From: Streptosporangiaceae bacterium
GTDB lineage: Bacteria; Actinomycetota; Actinomycetes; Streptosporangiales; Streptosporangiaceae
Reading direction: 5' to 3'
DNA length: 38,568 nt
Assembly (NCBI GenBank): GCA_025964695.1
Contig: JAOPYK010000157.1
Location: 1 to 38,568 of the forward strand
Position numbers and translations under genes: made by a program. Below, piece after piece: positions 25,042 to 35,353 of this stretch. Under the pieces are notes generated by a model. The model was given only the letters and a program-made list of their open reading frames with translations, had not been told where the DNA came from and did not search any database. Numbering within the stretch: position 1 is the first letter of the stretch; every line of letters begins with the position of its first letter.

Positions 25042-26574
25042 ATGGGACGAAAAGGCGCTTACCGGCGGGAGCGCCCGCAGCAGGGCGGGCGTAGCCTGCC
25101 GCGGGCACTGGGCCTGACCTTCGCGTCTGCGATGGTCTGGGGTGTGGCCCATCTCGCCACGGGGCGCCGGATCGCCGGTGCGCTGCTGATGGGCGCGTTC
25201 GCGCTACTGGTCACCGTCATCGTCATCGCCGCCACGTCGTTCCAGGACGATCTGAAGATCATGGCCGTCAAGCCCGACTGGGTGACGGGGATCATGGTCT
25301 TCGCCATCGCCCTCGGCGTGGTCTGGATCACGGTCGTGATCCGTTCGTTCCAGATCACCCGCCCGTCCGGCCTGGCCTTCCTGCCGAGCGCCGGCGCGGG
25401 GGCCCTGGTGACCGTCCTGTGCGCCGCGGTCGTCACACCCTTCGTCGGGGTCGCCAAGTACGGCAGCACCTACCAGGACGGGCTGACCCACATCTTCCAA
25501 ACCGGCGGCGGCAGCAAGTCCGTCAACGCCGACGACCCGTGGAACGGCCGGCGACGGGTCAACATCCTGCTGCTCGGCGGGGACTCGGCCTACAACCGGG
25601 TCGGGGTCCGCACCGACAGCATGACCGTCGCGAGCATCGACACCCGCACCGGCAACACCGTCCTGCTCGGGCTCCCCCGCAACCTCGAGCACTTCCCGAT
25701 GCCCGCGGGCCCGGCCCACCAGCGGTTCCCCACCGGGTTCACCGGTGACGGGCCGCAGAACCCCGGCCTGCTGAACGAGGTCTTCGAGTACGCCGAGAAC
25801 CACCCCGAGATCGTTCCGGGCGTCGCCAAGGGCCGCCGCGGACCCGAGCTGCTCACCAAGACGATCAGCGGGATCCTGCAGCAGCCCATCGACTACTACG
25901 TCTTGGTCGACATGTTCGGCTTCGCCGACATCGTCGACGCGATGGGCGGCGTCAAGATCAAGATCGACCAGCCGATCCCCTACGGCCGTGACGGCGGGGT
26001 GCTGCAGCCCGGCTACCGGACGCTGCAGGGCAAGGACGCCCTGTGGTACGGGCGGTCCCGGACCGACAGCGACGACTACGCCCGGATGGCGCGGCAGAAG
26101 TGCCTTCTCCGGGCGGTCGCCAAGCAGGCGAACCCCACCAAGGTGCTCACCCAGTTCGACAAGCTGGTCAGCGCGGCCAAGCGGACCATCTCGACCGACA
26201 TCCCGACCGCTCTGCTGCCCGCGTTGATCGGGCTCTCCGGCAAGGTCAAGAAGGACGCCAACATCGAAAGCCTGTCGTTCGTGCCACCGTTGATCCACAC
26301 CGGCAACCCTGACTTCAACGAGATCCGGACCCTCACGGCCAGGGCCATGGCCGACAACCAGAGACGGCCCTCCGCGTCCCCGAGCGCCTCATCCCCGGCC
26401 GCCACCGCCCCCCCTGGCGCCACCTCGCCCGGACCTGATTCCGGCGGCACGGGTTCCAGCGGTACGGGTTCCAGCGGTACGGATTCCGGCGGTACGGCGG
26501 CCCCGCAGACGGTGTCGGGAAGCTCGAGCAGGCAGGCCAAGCCGGTCTCGCTGGACGCCACCTGCCCGTCCTGA
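25042..26574 (+). CDS. LytR-CpsA-Psr (LCP) family cell-wall glycopolymer ligase
   Basis: A 510-aa membrane protein. Three hydrophobic helices lie in residues 25-135, then an extracellular LCP domain with NILLLGGDSAYNRVGVRTDS, VLLGLPRNLEHFP and the late YGRSRTDSDDYARMARQKCL motif supplying the conserved arginines that bind polyprenyl pyrophosphate. LCP enzymes attach glycopolymers such as teichoic acid-like chains to peptidoglycan. The C-terminus is a long Ser/Pro/Gly/Thr-rich tail with an in-frame GSSGT-type repeat. ATG 25042 is preceded by GATCGGAG. Three helices before the domain rather than one is a variant seen in some actinobacterial LCPs. The next gene begins 4 bp after the stop. Confidence 0.88.
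   Translation: MGRKGAYRRERPQQGGRSLPRALGLTFASAMVWGVAHLATGRRIAGALLMGAFALLVTVIVIAATSFQDDLKIMAVKPDWVTGIMVFAIALGVVWITVVIRSFQITRPSGLAFLPSAGAGALVTVLCAAVVTPFVGVAKYGSTYQDGLTHIFQTGGGSKSVNADDPWNGRRRVNILLLGGDSAYNRVGVRTDSMTVASIDTRTGNTVLLGLPRNLEHFPMPAGPAHQRFPTGFTGDGPQNPGLLNEVFEYAENHPEIVPGVAKGRRGPELLTKTISGILQQPIDYYVLVDMFGFADIVDAMGGVKIKIDQPIPYGRDGGVLQPGYRTLQGKDALWYGRSRTDSDDYARMARQKCLLRAVAKQANPTKVLTQFDKLVSAAKRTISTDIPTALLPALIGLSGKVKKDANIESLSFVPPLIHTGNPDFNEIRTLTARAMADNQRRPSASPSASSPAATAPPGATSPGPDSGGTGSSGTGSSGTDSGGTAAPQTVSGSSSRQAKPVSLDATCPS
26447..26503 (+). repeat. 15-bp tandem repeat in the LCP tail
   Basis: Roughly three and a half copies of a unit near GGTTCCAGCGGTACG encode S/G-rich pentapeptides (GSSGT, GSSGT, DSGGT) in the disordered tail. 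Confidence 0.7.
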
Positions 26575-26578
26575 GCCG

Positions 26579-27013
26579 ATGGAGCGACGGTACCGCGTGC
26601 GCCGCGCCGCCAACCTGCTCAACCTGTCGACGCCGCTCGGCCTGCTCATCGCGCTGATCGGGGGCTCCACCCGGATCAGCGGGGCCCCCGATGGGCTGCT
26701 GATCTGTGATGGATACCGGCTGCCGCTCCCGGACGCGCCGGCGTTCACGGTCGGCAACGTCCTGCTGTTCCGGGACGCCCGTGACCTGGACGGCCGGCCG
26801 GAACTGCTGGCCCACGAGGCCCGGCACGCTACCCAGTACGCGTTCTGTCTCGGCCCGGTGATGCTGGTCCTCTACCTGGCCTGCGCCGGCGTGTCGCTGC
26901 TGCTGAGCGGCTGCCACGCCTCCTACAACCCGTTCGAGCGGCTGGCGGGGCTGGACGACGGCGGATATCGCAAACGCCCGCTGCGCTCGCGGCGGGCCGC
27001 CGGCCCGCCGTGA
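26579..27013 (+). CDS. Small membrane protein with an HEARH motif
   Basis: A 144-aa protein of unknown function. Residues about 14-29 and 92-110 are hydrophobic. Between them is ELLAHEARHATQYAFCLGPV, containing an HExxH zinc-metalloprotease-like signature (H-E-A-R-H), set immediately before the second membrane helix. I recall similar short actinobacterial proteins of the DUF4157-like kind, but no function. It starts 4 bp after the LCP stop and is probably translationally coupled to it. Whether it is a real protease or only carries the motif cannot be decided; no distal third zinc ligand is obvious. Confidence 0.65.
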   Translation: MERRYRVRRAANLLNLSTPLGLLIALIGGSTRISGAPDGLLICDGYRLPLPDAPAFTVGNVLLFRDARDLDGRPELLAHEARHATQYAFCLGPVMLVLYLACAGVSLLLSGCHASYNPFERLAGLDDGGYRKRPLRSRRAAGPP

Positions 27014-27051
27014 CGCCCGGCGTGTCCCGGCACGATCACGGCGGCCGGTGG

Positions 27052-28203
27052 TCAGAGACGTTCGATGATGGTGACGTTGGCCTGGCCCCCGCCCTCGCAC
27101 ATCGTCTGCAGTCCATACCGGCCGCCGGTGCGCTCCAGTTCGTGCAGCAGGCTGGTCATGAGCCGGGCGCCGGTGGCCCCGAGGGGGTGACCCAGCGCGA
27201 TCGCGCCTCCGTTGGGATTGGTCTTGGCCGGGTCGGCGCCGGTCTCCTTCAGCCACGCCAGGACGACACTGGCGAAGGCCTCGTTGATCTCGATGACGTC
27301 GATGTCACCGATCGACATGCCCGACTTCTTGAACGCGTGCGCGGTGGCGGGAATGGGCGCGCTGAGCATTCGGACCGGGTCCTCGCCGCGCGCGCTGAGG
27401 TGGTGGATGCGGGCGCGCGGGGTGAGGCCGTGGTCGCGTACGGCCTGCTCGGAAGCGATCAGCAGCGCGGCCGAGCCGTCGGAGATCTGTGAGGCGAGCG
27501 CCGCCGTGAGCCGGCCGCCCCCGACCAGCGTCTTCAGCCCCGCCATCTTCTCCAGGGTCGTGTCGCGGCGCGGTCCCTCGTCGGCGGTGACCCCTTCGTA
27601 GGGGGCGATCTCGCGCTGGAACCGGCCCTCGTCGATGGCATGGACGGCACGCCGGTGGCTCTCGAAGGCGAACCGCTCCATGTCCTCGCGGGAGATGTCC
27701 CAGTTCGCGGCGATCATCTCAGCGCCGTTGAACTGGGAGATCTCCTGGTCGCCGTAGCGTGCCTCCCAGCCCTTGGAACCCTTGAACGGCCCGGCGAAGC
27801 CCAGCTCGGCACCGGCGATCATGGCGTACGCGATCGGGATCTTCGACATGTTCTGCACTCCCCCGGCCACCACCAGGTCGGCGGTGCCGCTGAGGACCGC
27901 CTGGGCGGCGAAGTGCACGGCCTGCTGGGACGAACCGCACTGGCGGTCCACCGTGACGCCAGGGACCTCCTCAGGCAGCCCGGCGGCCAGCCAGGCGGTG
28001 CGGGCGATGTCACCCGCCTGGGGGCCGACCGTGTCGACGCAGCCGAAGACGACGTCGTCGACCGCGGCGGCGTCGACGCCCGAGCGCTCGACCAGCGCCT
28101 TGAGCGAGTGCGCGCCGAGGTCCGCGGGATGCGCCCCGGCCAGTCCGCCGTTGCGCCGCCCGACCGGGGTGCGTACGGCCTCGACGATGTATGCCTCTGC
28201 CAT
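27052..28203 (-). CDS. fadA6: Acetyl-CoA acetyltransferase, FadA6-type thiolase of steroid CD-ring degradation
   Basis: A 383-aa thiolase. The acyl-forming Cys89 lies in TVDRQCGSSQQAVHF, His339 in GGAIALGHPLGATGAR and Cys369 in LQTMCEGGGQANVTI. Several stretches coincide with what I recall of Mycobacterium tuberculosis FadA6 (Rv3556c): ISDG near the middle, RARIHHLSAR, KTNPNGGAIALGHPLG, YGLQTMCEGGG. FadA6 cleaves the last rings-derived beta-ketoacyl-CoA in cholesterol catabolism. The gene lies 90 bp downstream of ipdF in the same orientation, as the two are clustered in mycobacteria. Its start region, SD and first codons are duplicated just upstream as a dead mini-cistron. A generic beta-ketothiolase is the alternative reading. 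Confidence 0.82.
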   Translation of the reverse strand: MAEAYIVEAVRTPVGRRNGGLAGAHPADLGAHSLKALVERSGVDAAAVDDVVFGCVDTVGPQAGDIARTAWLAAGLPEEVPGVTVDRQCGSSQQAVHFAAQAVLSGTADLVVAGGVQNMSKIPIAYAMIAGAELGFAGPFKGSKGWEARYGDQEISQFNGAEMIAANWDISREDMERFAFESHRRAVHAIDEGRFQREIAPYEGVTADEGPRRDTTLEKMAGLKTLVGGGRLTAALASQISDGSAALLIASEQAVRDHGLTPRARIHHLSARGEDPVRMLSAPIPATAHAFKKSGMSIGDIDVIEINEAFASVVLAWLKETGADPAKTNPNGGAIALGHPLGATGARLMTSLLHELERTGGRYGLQTMCEGGGQANVTIIERL

Positions 28204-28251
28204 GAACAGCTCCTTGCCTTCCAGAACGGCTGATCGGTTGGACGACGGTGC

Positions 28252-28266
28252 CTACGCCTCCGCCAT
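28252..28266 (-). other. Duplicated fadA6 start region: four-codon mini-cistron M-A-E-A-stop
   Basis: Upstream of the true fadA6 start the sequence GGGAGCCGTTC ATGGCGGAGGCG TAG repeats the real AAGGAGCTGTTC ATGGCAGAGGCA TAC almost base for base, offset by 63 bp. The fifth codon TAC has become TAG, leaving a four-codon ORF with its own ribosome site. Confidence 0.7.
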
Positions 28267-28293
28267 GAACGGCTCCCTGCCTCCGAAGCGCGC

Positions 28294-29085
28294 CTACGGG
28301 TGCTGGCTGCTGACCGAGACGACCTCGCCCGTCATGTACGAGGAGTAGTCGGAGGCGAGGAAGACGATGACGTTGGCGATCTCCCACGGCTCTGCGTAGC
28401 GGCCGAAGGCCTCCCGCCGGGTGAGCTCGGCCAGCAGTTCCTCACTGGTCACCTTGGCCAGATGGGGGTGCATGGCCAGGCTCGGGGAGACGGCGTTGAC
28501 GCGGACGCCGTGCTCGGCCGCCTCCAGGGCGACACAGCGGGTCAGCGCCATCACCCCGGCCTTGGCGGCGGCATAGTGCGACTGGCCCTTCTGCGCCCGC
28601 CACCCGATCACGGAGGCGTTGTTGACGATGACGCCTCCGCCGCCCTGCGCGGTCATCAGGCGCAGCGCCGCCCGGGTGCAGCGCATGGTGCCGTTCAGCG
28701 TGATGTCGAGCACCCGGTTCCACTGGTCGTCGGCCATGTCGACGAGGTCGGCGGTGCCGCCCAGCCCGGCGTTGTTCACCGTCACGTCGATCCGGCCGAA
28801 CCGTTCGGCCGCCAGGTCGTACAGCGCCTGGACCTGGCTTTCGTCGGTCACGTCGCAGGCCTGCGCGGCCACCCGGCCGGCACCGTGGGCGTCTGCGAGG
28901 GCGGCCAGCGACTCCTTGAGCCGGCGTTCGTGGGCGTCGCTGATGACGACCACGGCGCCCTCCTCCAGACAGCGCCGGGCGGTCGCACCGCCGATGCCCG
29001 CACCGGCCGCCGCGGTGATCACGACGATCTTGTCCTTCAGCAGTCCGTGCCCCTCGGGGTACGGCGGCGGGGTCGGCATGTTCAC
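28294..29085 (-). CDS. ipdF: Short-chain dehydrogenase IpdF-type (steroid CD-ring degradation)
   Basis: A 263-aa SDR. NAD(P) motif TAAAGAGIGGATA near residues 24-36, NNAG at 104-107, catalytic Ser158, Tyr171 and Lys175 (SHYAAAKAGVMALTRC). The run GHGLLKDKIVVITAAAGAGI, the segment VIVNNASVIGWRAQ and the end FLASDYSSYMTGEVVSVSSQ coincide with my memory of mycobacterial IpdF (Rv3559c), which oxidises the 5-hydroxyl of the indane-propionyl-CoA intermediate. GTG 29085 has AAGGAG at 5-nt spacing; ATG 29079 two codons in is the alternative. A match to the KstR2 operator lies 36-49 bp upstream. Confidence 0.83.
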   Translation of the reverse strand: MNMPTPPPYPEGHGLLKDKIVVITAAAGAGIGGATARRCLEEGAVVVISDAHERRLKESLAALADAHGAGRVAAQACDVTDESQVQALYDLAAERFGRIDVTVNNAGLGGTADLVDMADDQWNRVLDITLNGTMRCTRAALRLMTAQGGGGVIVNNASVIGWRAQKGQSHYAAAKAGVMALTRCVALEAAEHGVRVNAVSPSLAMHPHLAKVTSEELLAELTRREAFGRYAEPWEIANVIVFLASDYSSYMTGEVVSVSSQHP

Positions 29086-29120
29086 CGGCGCTCCTTTGTC
29101 CGATCCAATCTCAGTAACAT

Positions 29121-29134
29121 ACCAAGCACTTGTT
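29121..29134. promoter_or_regulatory. KstR2-type operator between ipdF-fadA6 and the enolase-like gene
   Basis: ACCAAGCACTTGTT fits the published KstR2 consensus AnCAAGnnCTTGnT at every fixed position. KstR2 represses the mycobacterial genes for steroid C/D-ring degradation, including fadA6 and ipdF. Its position in the short divergent region lets it control both directions. No kstR2 gene is in the window. Confidence 0.8.
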
Positions 29135-29229
29135 TGGGCGTCGAAGTGCGGCCCCCGGGGATGTTCTCCCTGCTCCCGGAAAGGGTGGATCATTGGAGCA
29201 GCGGCTTCGAGCAGGGAGGTGCCCGCGAA

Positions 29230-30285
29230 GTGCCCAGAGTCATCGGCTTCGACGCCTTCCGGGTGGCGATGCCCCGCGGCCGGCGGCCGGAGAGCATCCT
29301 CGTCCGGCTCACCGGCGAGGACGGTGTCATCGGCTGGGGTGAGGTCCGCTCCCCCGAGCCCGGCGACGCCGCCTGGACCGACATCGAGGAACGGATCGGC
29401 CCGGCGCTGCTCGGTGTCGACTGGGATCGCCCGGAGGACATGGCCGGGCTGGCCCAGCTGGCGGGACGGCGGGCGGCCGCGGCAGTGGACATCGCCTGCT
29501 GGGACCTGTGGTGCCGGGCCCGGAGGGTGCCCGTGGCGCACGCCCTCGGCGGCACCCGCACCTCGGTCGTGACCGGGGCACGGCTGAGCGCGGAACCACC
29601 GCTCGAGTCCCTGGCCGGCCGGGTCAACCGCTACATCGGGGCCGGCTACGCCCGGATCACCCTGGCCGTACGGCCCGGCTGGGACATCGAACCGGTCCGC
29701 ACGGTGCGCCAGGCCTACCCCGCGCTCGCCCTACAGGTGGACGCCGGCAACGCCTACTCCGAGTCGCCCGCGGATCTGGCCGCCCTGGAGGCGCTCGGTG
29801 CCTACCGGCTGCTGGCGATCGAGCGGCCGTTCGCACGCGGCGACCTCGGCGCGCACACCCGGCTGCAGCGCCGGATCGACACCCCGGTCGCGCCCGACCT
29901 CGGCGGCCTCGACTCGCTGGAGGCAGCCATCGCCCAGGAGGCCGGCCGCACGCTGAGCCTGCGGGTCGCCCGGTTCGGCGGGCTCACCGCGGCGCGCGCC
30001 GCGCATGACCTGGCGTACGCCGCCGGCTGGGACGTCTGGTGCGCCGGCCCTGGCCCGTTCGGCATCGCGCAGGCCGCGGCCGTGGCGGTCGCCTCCCTGC
30101 CCGGCTGCACGCTGCCCAGCGACGTGACCGAGATGGCCGGCGGCCCGCGGTTCGTCTCGCCGCCGGTCCGCTCCACCGGTGGCGTGGTCGCGGTGCCCCT
30201 CACCCAGCCGGGTCTAGGCCACGACGTCGACGAGGAGCTCATCGCGCGGCTGGCCGACCGTACCCTGCGCATCCCCGCCGTGTGA
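29230..30285 (+). CDS. Enolase-superfamily protein, OSBS/NSAR-like, lacking both catalytic lysines
   Basis: A 351-aa protein of the muconate-lactonising/OSBS branch. The PGWDIEPVRTVR stretch is the hallmark of the o-succinylbenzoate synthase/N-acylamino-acid racemase group. The metal ligands are kept: Asp171 (LQVDAG), Glu198 (AIERP), Asp223 (APDLG). But the KxK motif expected in YxRIKLKIxPGWD reads ITLAV, so the first Lys is Thr144 and the catalytic one Ala146. The second-face Lys before the GG turn (IKPGRVGG) is Arg245 (LRVARFGG). It thus cannot use the normal two-base mechanism. GTG 29230 follows GGGAGG by about 10 nt; an in-frame ATG at 29161 is possible. It shares the KstR2-type control region with ipdF-fadA6. 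Confidence 0.8.
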   Translation: MPRVIGFDAFRVAMPRGRRPESILVRLTGEDGVIGWGEVRSPEPGDAAWTDIEERIGPALLGVDWDRPEDMAGLAQLAGRRAAAAVDIACWDLWCRARRVPVAHALGGTRTSVVTGARLSAEPPLESLAGRVNRYIGAGYARITLAVRPGWDIEPVRTVRQAYPALALQVDAGNAYSESPADLAALEALGAYRLLAIERPFARGDLGAHTRLQRRIDTPVAPDLGGLDSLEAAIAQEAGRTLSLRVARFGGLTAARAAHDLAYAAGWDVWCAGPGPFGIAQAAAVAVASLPGCTLPSDVTEMAGGPRFVSPPVRSTGGVVAVPLTQPGLGHDVDEELIARLADRTLRIPAV

Positions 30286-30436
30286 GACCCGCACGCCCGG
30301 GCGTCAGGCCTCCCGCGAGGAGATCGGCCAGGACGGACCCCCGGGGCGAGCGCCGAGATCTCGTCATCGGTCCAGGGTTTGCCCTCATTCGGCGGCCTCT
30401 TCCGCTCGATCTCGAGCCGGGCTGTCTCGCCGGGGC

Positions 30437-30461
30437 GCCGGTGACCGCAGGTGTCACCGGC
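30437..30461. terminator. Hairpin 1 between convergent genes
   Basis: GCCGGTGAC-CGCAGGT-GTCACCGGC, a perfect 9-bp stem between the enolase-like gene and the convergent acyl-CoA dehydrogenase gene. Likely serves the plus-strand or both directions. Confidence 0.6.
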
Positions 30462-30472
30462 AGGGACCCTGC

Positions 30473-30496
30473 GATGCCGCCCTTCCGGGGGGCATC
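30473..30496 (-). terminator. Hairpin 2 just past the acyl-CoA dehydrogenase stop
   Basis: GATGCCGCCC-TTCC-GGGGGGCATC, a 10-bp stem with one mismatch, beginning 3 bp after the minus-strand stop. Confidence 0.6.
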
Positions 30497-30499
30497 CCG

Positions 30500-31650
30500 T
30501 CAGTAGGACTTGGGCAGGCCGAGGCTGTGCTGGGCGACGAAGTTGAGGATCATCTCCCGGCTGACCGGCGCGATGCGCATGAGCCGCACCGCGGTCAGCA
30601 GCACACCGACGCCGTACTCGGTGGTGAGCCCGTTGCCGCCGTGGGTCTGCACGGCCTGGTCGACGCAGTGGATGGCGGCCTCACCGGCGGCGTACTTGGC
30701 CATGTTGGCGGCCTCGGCCGCGCCCATGTCGTCGCCGGAGTCGTACAGCCAGGCCGCCTTCTGACCCATCAGCCGGGCCAGCTCCAGCTCCACCTTGCCC
30801 GCCGCGAGCGGATGCGCGAGGCCCTGGTGCGCGCCGATGGGCGTCCTGAACACCTGCCGCGAGTTCGCGTACTCCACGGCCTTGGCCAAGGCCAGCCGGC
30901 CGATGCCCGCGGCCATCGCCGTCGCCATGATCCGCTCCGGGTTGAGCCCGGCGAACAGCTGCAGCAACCCGCCGTCCTCGTCGCCGACGAGCGCCTCGTA
31001 GGGCAGTTGCACGTCGTCGAGATGGCAGACGAACTGCTTCTCCGGTGAGACGATCTCCATCTCGATCGCCGTCCAGGTGAACCCGGGCGCGTCGGTCGGC
31101 ACGATGAACAGCGACGGGCGCAGGGTGCCCTTCTGGTCCGCGGTCCGCGCGACGAACAGGACCGCGTCGGCCTCGTCGACCCCGGAGATGAAGGTCTTCT
31201 GCCCGCTCAGCACCCATCCGTCGCCGTCCCGGCGGGCCGTGGTGGTGATCCGGTGCGAGTTGGACCCGGCGTCCGGCTCGGTGATGGCGAAGGCCATCTT
31301 GACCGTGCCCTCCGCGAACCGCGGCAGCCAGTGCTTCTTCTGCTCCTCGGTGCCGGACCGGGCGATGATGGTGGCGCAGATGGCCGGGGAGACGACCATG
31401 AGCAGCAGCGGGCAACCGGCCGCCGCCAGTTCCTCGCAGACGGCCGCGAGGTCGCCGATACCGCCACCGCCACCGCCGTACTCCTCGCGCACGTTGACGC
31501 CGAGGTAGCCGAGCCGCCCGGCCTCCGCCCACAGCTCGTGGGTCTTGCCGCCGGTCTTGGCCTTCTCGATGTAGTACGACGTGCCGTACTTCGCACCGAG
31601 CTCGGCCACCGCGGCCCGCAGCGCCCGGCGCTCTTCGGTCTCGACGAAGC

Positions 31651-31654
<4 letters not shown>
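30500..31654 (-). CDS. Acyl-CoA dehydrogenase
   Basis: A 384-aa flavoenzyme that introduces a double bond alpha-beta to a CoA thioester. The FAD/substrate region reads MAFAITEPDAGSNSHRITTT and WVLSGQKTFISGVDEADAVL, and the C-terminal domain has CVDQAVQTHGGNGLTTEYGV with a candidate catalytic Glu. The end lacks the usual RxxxIYxGTxEI motif and instead reads LMRIAPVSREMILNFVAQHS. It is the last gene of the atuA operon (ATGA overlap with the carboxylase alpha gene). In acyclic terpene or leucine-type pathways this enzyme (AtuD/LiuA role) acts one step before the carboxylase, so a methyl-branched acyl-CoA substrate is expected. Confidence 0.87.
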
Positions 31655-33753
<2,099 letters not shown>

Positions 33754-33757
33754 GCCC

Positions 33758-35353
33758 TCACATCCGGAAGACGCCGAAGCCGTCGGCTCCGGAGATCGGC
33801 GCGTTGTGGATCACGGATAGGCACAGCCCGAGGACGGTACGGGTGTCGCGCGGATCGATGACGCCGTCGTCGTAGAGCCGGCCGGACAGGAAGTACGGCA
33901 TCGACTCGGCCTCGATCTGGCCCTCTACCAGCTCTCGCATCGCCGTGTCCTGCGCCTCGTCGTAGACCTGACCCCGGGCCTCCGCGGCCTGCCTGCCGAC
34001 GATGGAGAGCACCCCGGCGAGCTGCTGCGGCCCCATCACCGCCGACTTGGCGCTCGGCCAGGTGAACAAGAAGCGCGGATCGTAGGCCCGGCCGCACATC
34101 CCATAGTTCCCGGCGCCGTACGACGCACCCATGATCAGCGAGATGTGCGGCACCGTGCTGTTGGCCACCGCGTTGATCATCAGCGCGCCGTGCTTGATGA
34201 TGCCGCTCTGCTCGTACTCCTTGCCGACCATGTAGCCGGTGGTGTTGTGCAGAAAGAGCAACGGCGTGTCACTCTGGTTGGCGAGCTGGATGAACTGGGC
34301 GGCCTTCTGTGCCTCCTGGCCGAACAGCACCCCCTGGGCGTTGGCCAGGACTCCCATCGGATAGCCGTGGATCCGGGTCCAGCCGGTGACGAGGCTGGTG
34401 CCGTACAGCGGCTTGAACTCGTCGAACTCGCTCCCGTCCACAATGCGCGCGATGACCTCACGCGGATCGAACGGGACTTTGAGATCCTCGGGGACGATGC
34501 CCGCGAGTTCCTCCTCGTCGTAGCGAGGGTCTTCGGCGAGTCCGGGGAGCGGCCCTTGCTTGCGGTGGTTGAGGCGCCGGACGATCTGGCGGCCGAGCCG
34601 CAGCGCGTCCCGCTCGTCGGCGGCCATGTAGTCGGCCAGACCGCTCTGCCGCGCGTGCATCTCCGCCCCGCCCAGCTCCTCGTCGCCGGACTCCTCACCG
34701 GTCGCCATCTTCACCAGCGGCGGGCCGCCCAGGAACACCTTCGCGCGTTCCTTGACCATGACGACGTGGTCGCACATGCCCGGGATGTAGGCGCCGCCCG
34801 CCGTGGAGTTGCCGAAGACCAGGGCGATGGTGGGGATCCCCGCCGCGGACAGCCGGGTCAGGTCCCGGAACATCCTGCCACCCGGAATGAAGATCTCCTT
34901 CTGCGTGGGGAGATCGGCGCCACCGGACTCGACCAGGTTGATGACTGGCAGCCGGTTCTCCAGCGCGATGTCGGAGGCCCGGAAGCTCTTCTTGACCGTC
35001 CAGGGGTTGCTGGCGCCGCCCCGCACGGTCGGGTCATTGGCGACGATCATGCACTCGACGCCCTCGACCACGCCGATGCCCGTGATCACGCTGGCACCGA
35101 CCGGGAAGTCGGTGCCCCAGGCCGCCAGCGGGGAGAGCTCCAGGAACGGCGAGTCCGGGTCCAACAGCAGCTCGATGCGCTCGCGGGCGAGCAGCTTGCC
35201 ACGCTTGCGGTGCCGCTCGACGTACCTGTCACCACCGCCCGCCAGCGCCTTGGCGTGTTCCTGATCGAGTTCCGCCAGCTTGGCCAGCATGGCCGCACGG
35301 CGGGCCTGATAGCCGGCGCCCTGGGGATCCAGCGCGCTCATGACCGGACTCAT
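33758..35353 (-). CDS. Acyl-CoA carboxylase beta subunit (carboxyltransferase)
   Basis: A 531-aa crotonase-fold carboxyltransferase. Features include NDPTVRGGASNPWTVKKSF, FGNSTAGGAYIPGMCDHVVM, FLGGPPLVKMATGEESGDEE and in the C-terminal half HNTTGYMVGKEYEQSGIIKH and MGASYGAGNYGMCGRAYDPR. These are the signatures of the methylcrotonyl/geranyl-CoA carboxylase beta group rather than propionyl-CoA carboxylase. The ATG at 35353 overlaps the atuA stop (ATGA) and has GGAGGGG upstream; an extension to 35395 was rejected. Its position right after atuA favours a geranyl-CoA-carboxylase-like (AtuC) role; a methylcrotonyl-CoA substrate is the alternative. Confidence 0.88.
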   Translation of the reverse strand: MSPVMSALDPQGAGYQARRAAMLAKLAELDQEHAKALAGGGDRYVERHRKRGKLLARERIELLLDPDSPFLELSPLAAWGTDFPVGASVITGIGVVEGVECMIVANDPTVRGGASNPWTVKKSFRASDIALENRLPVINLVESGGADLPTQKEIFIPGGRMFRDLTRLSAAGIPTIALVFGNSTAGGAYIPGMCDHVVMVKERAKVFLGGPPLVKMATGEESGDEELGGAEMHARQSGLADYMAADERDALRLGRQIVRRLNHRKQGPLPGLAEDPRYDEEELAGIVPEDLKVPFDPREVIARIVDGSEFDEFKPLYGTSLVTGWTRIHGYPMGVLANAQGVLFGQEAQKAAQFIQLANQSDTPLLFLHNTTGYMVGKEYEQSGIIKHGALMINAVANSTVPHISLIMGASYGAGNYGMCGRAYDPRFLFTWPSAKSAVMGPQQLAGVLSIVGRQAAEARGQVYDEAQDTAMRELVEGQIEAESMPYFLSGRLYDDGVIDPRDTRTVLGLCLSVIHNAPISGADGFGVFRM

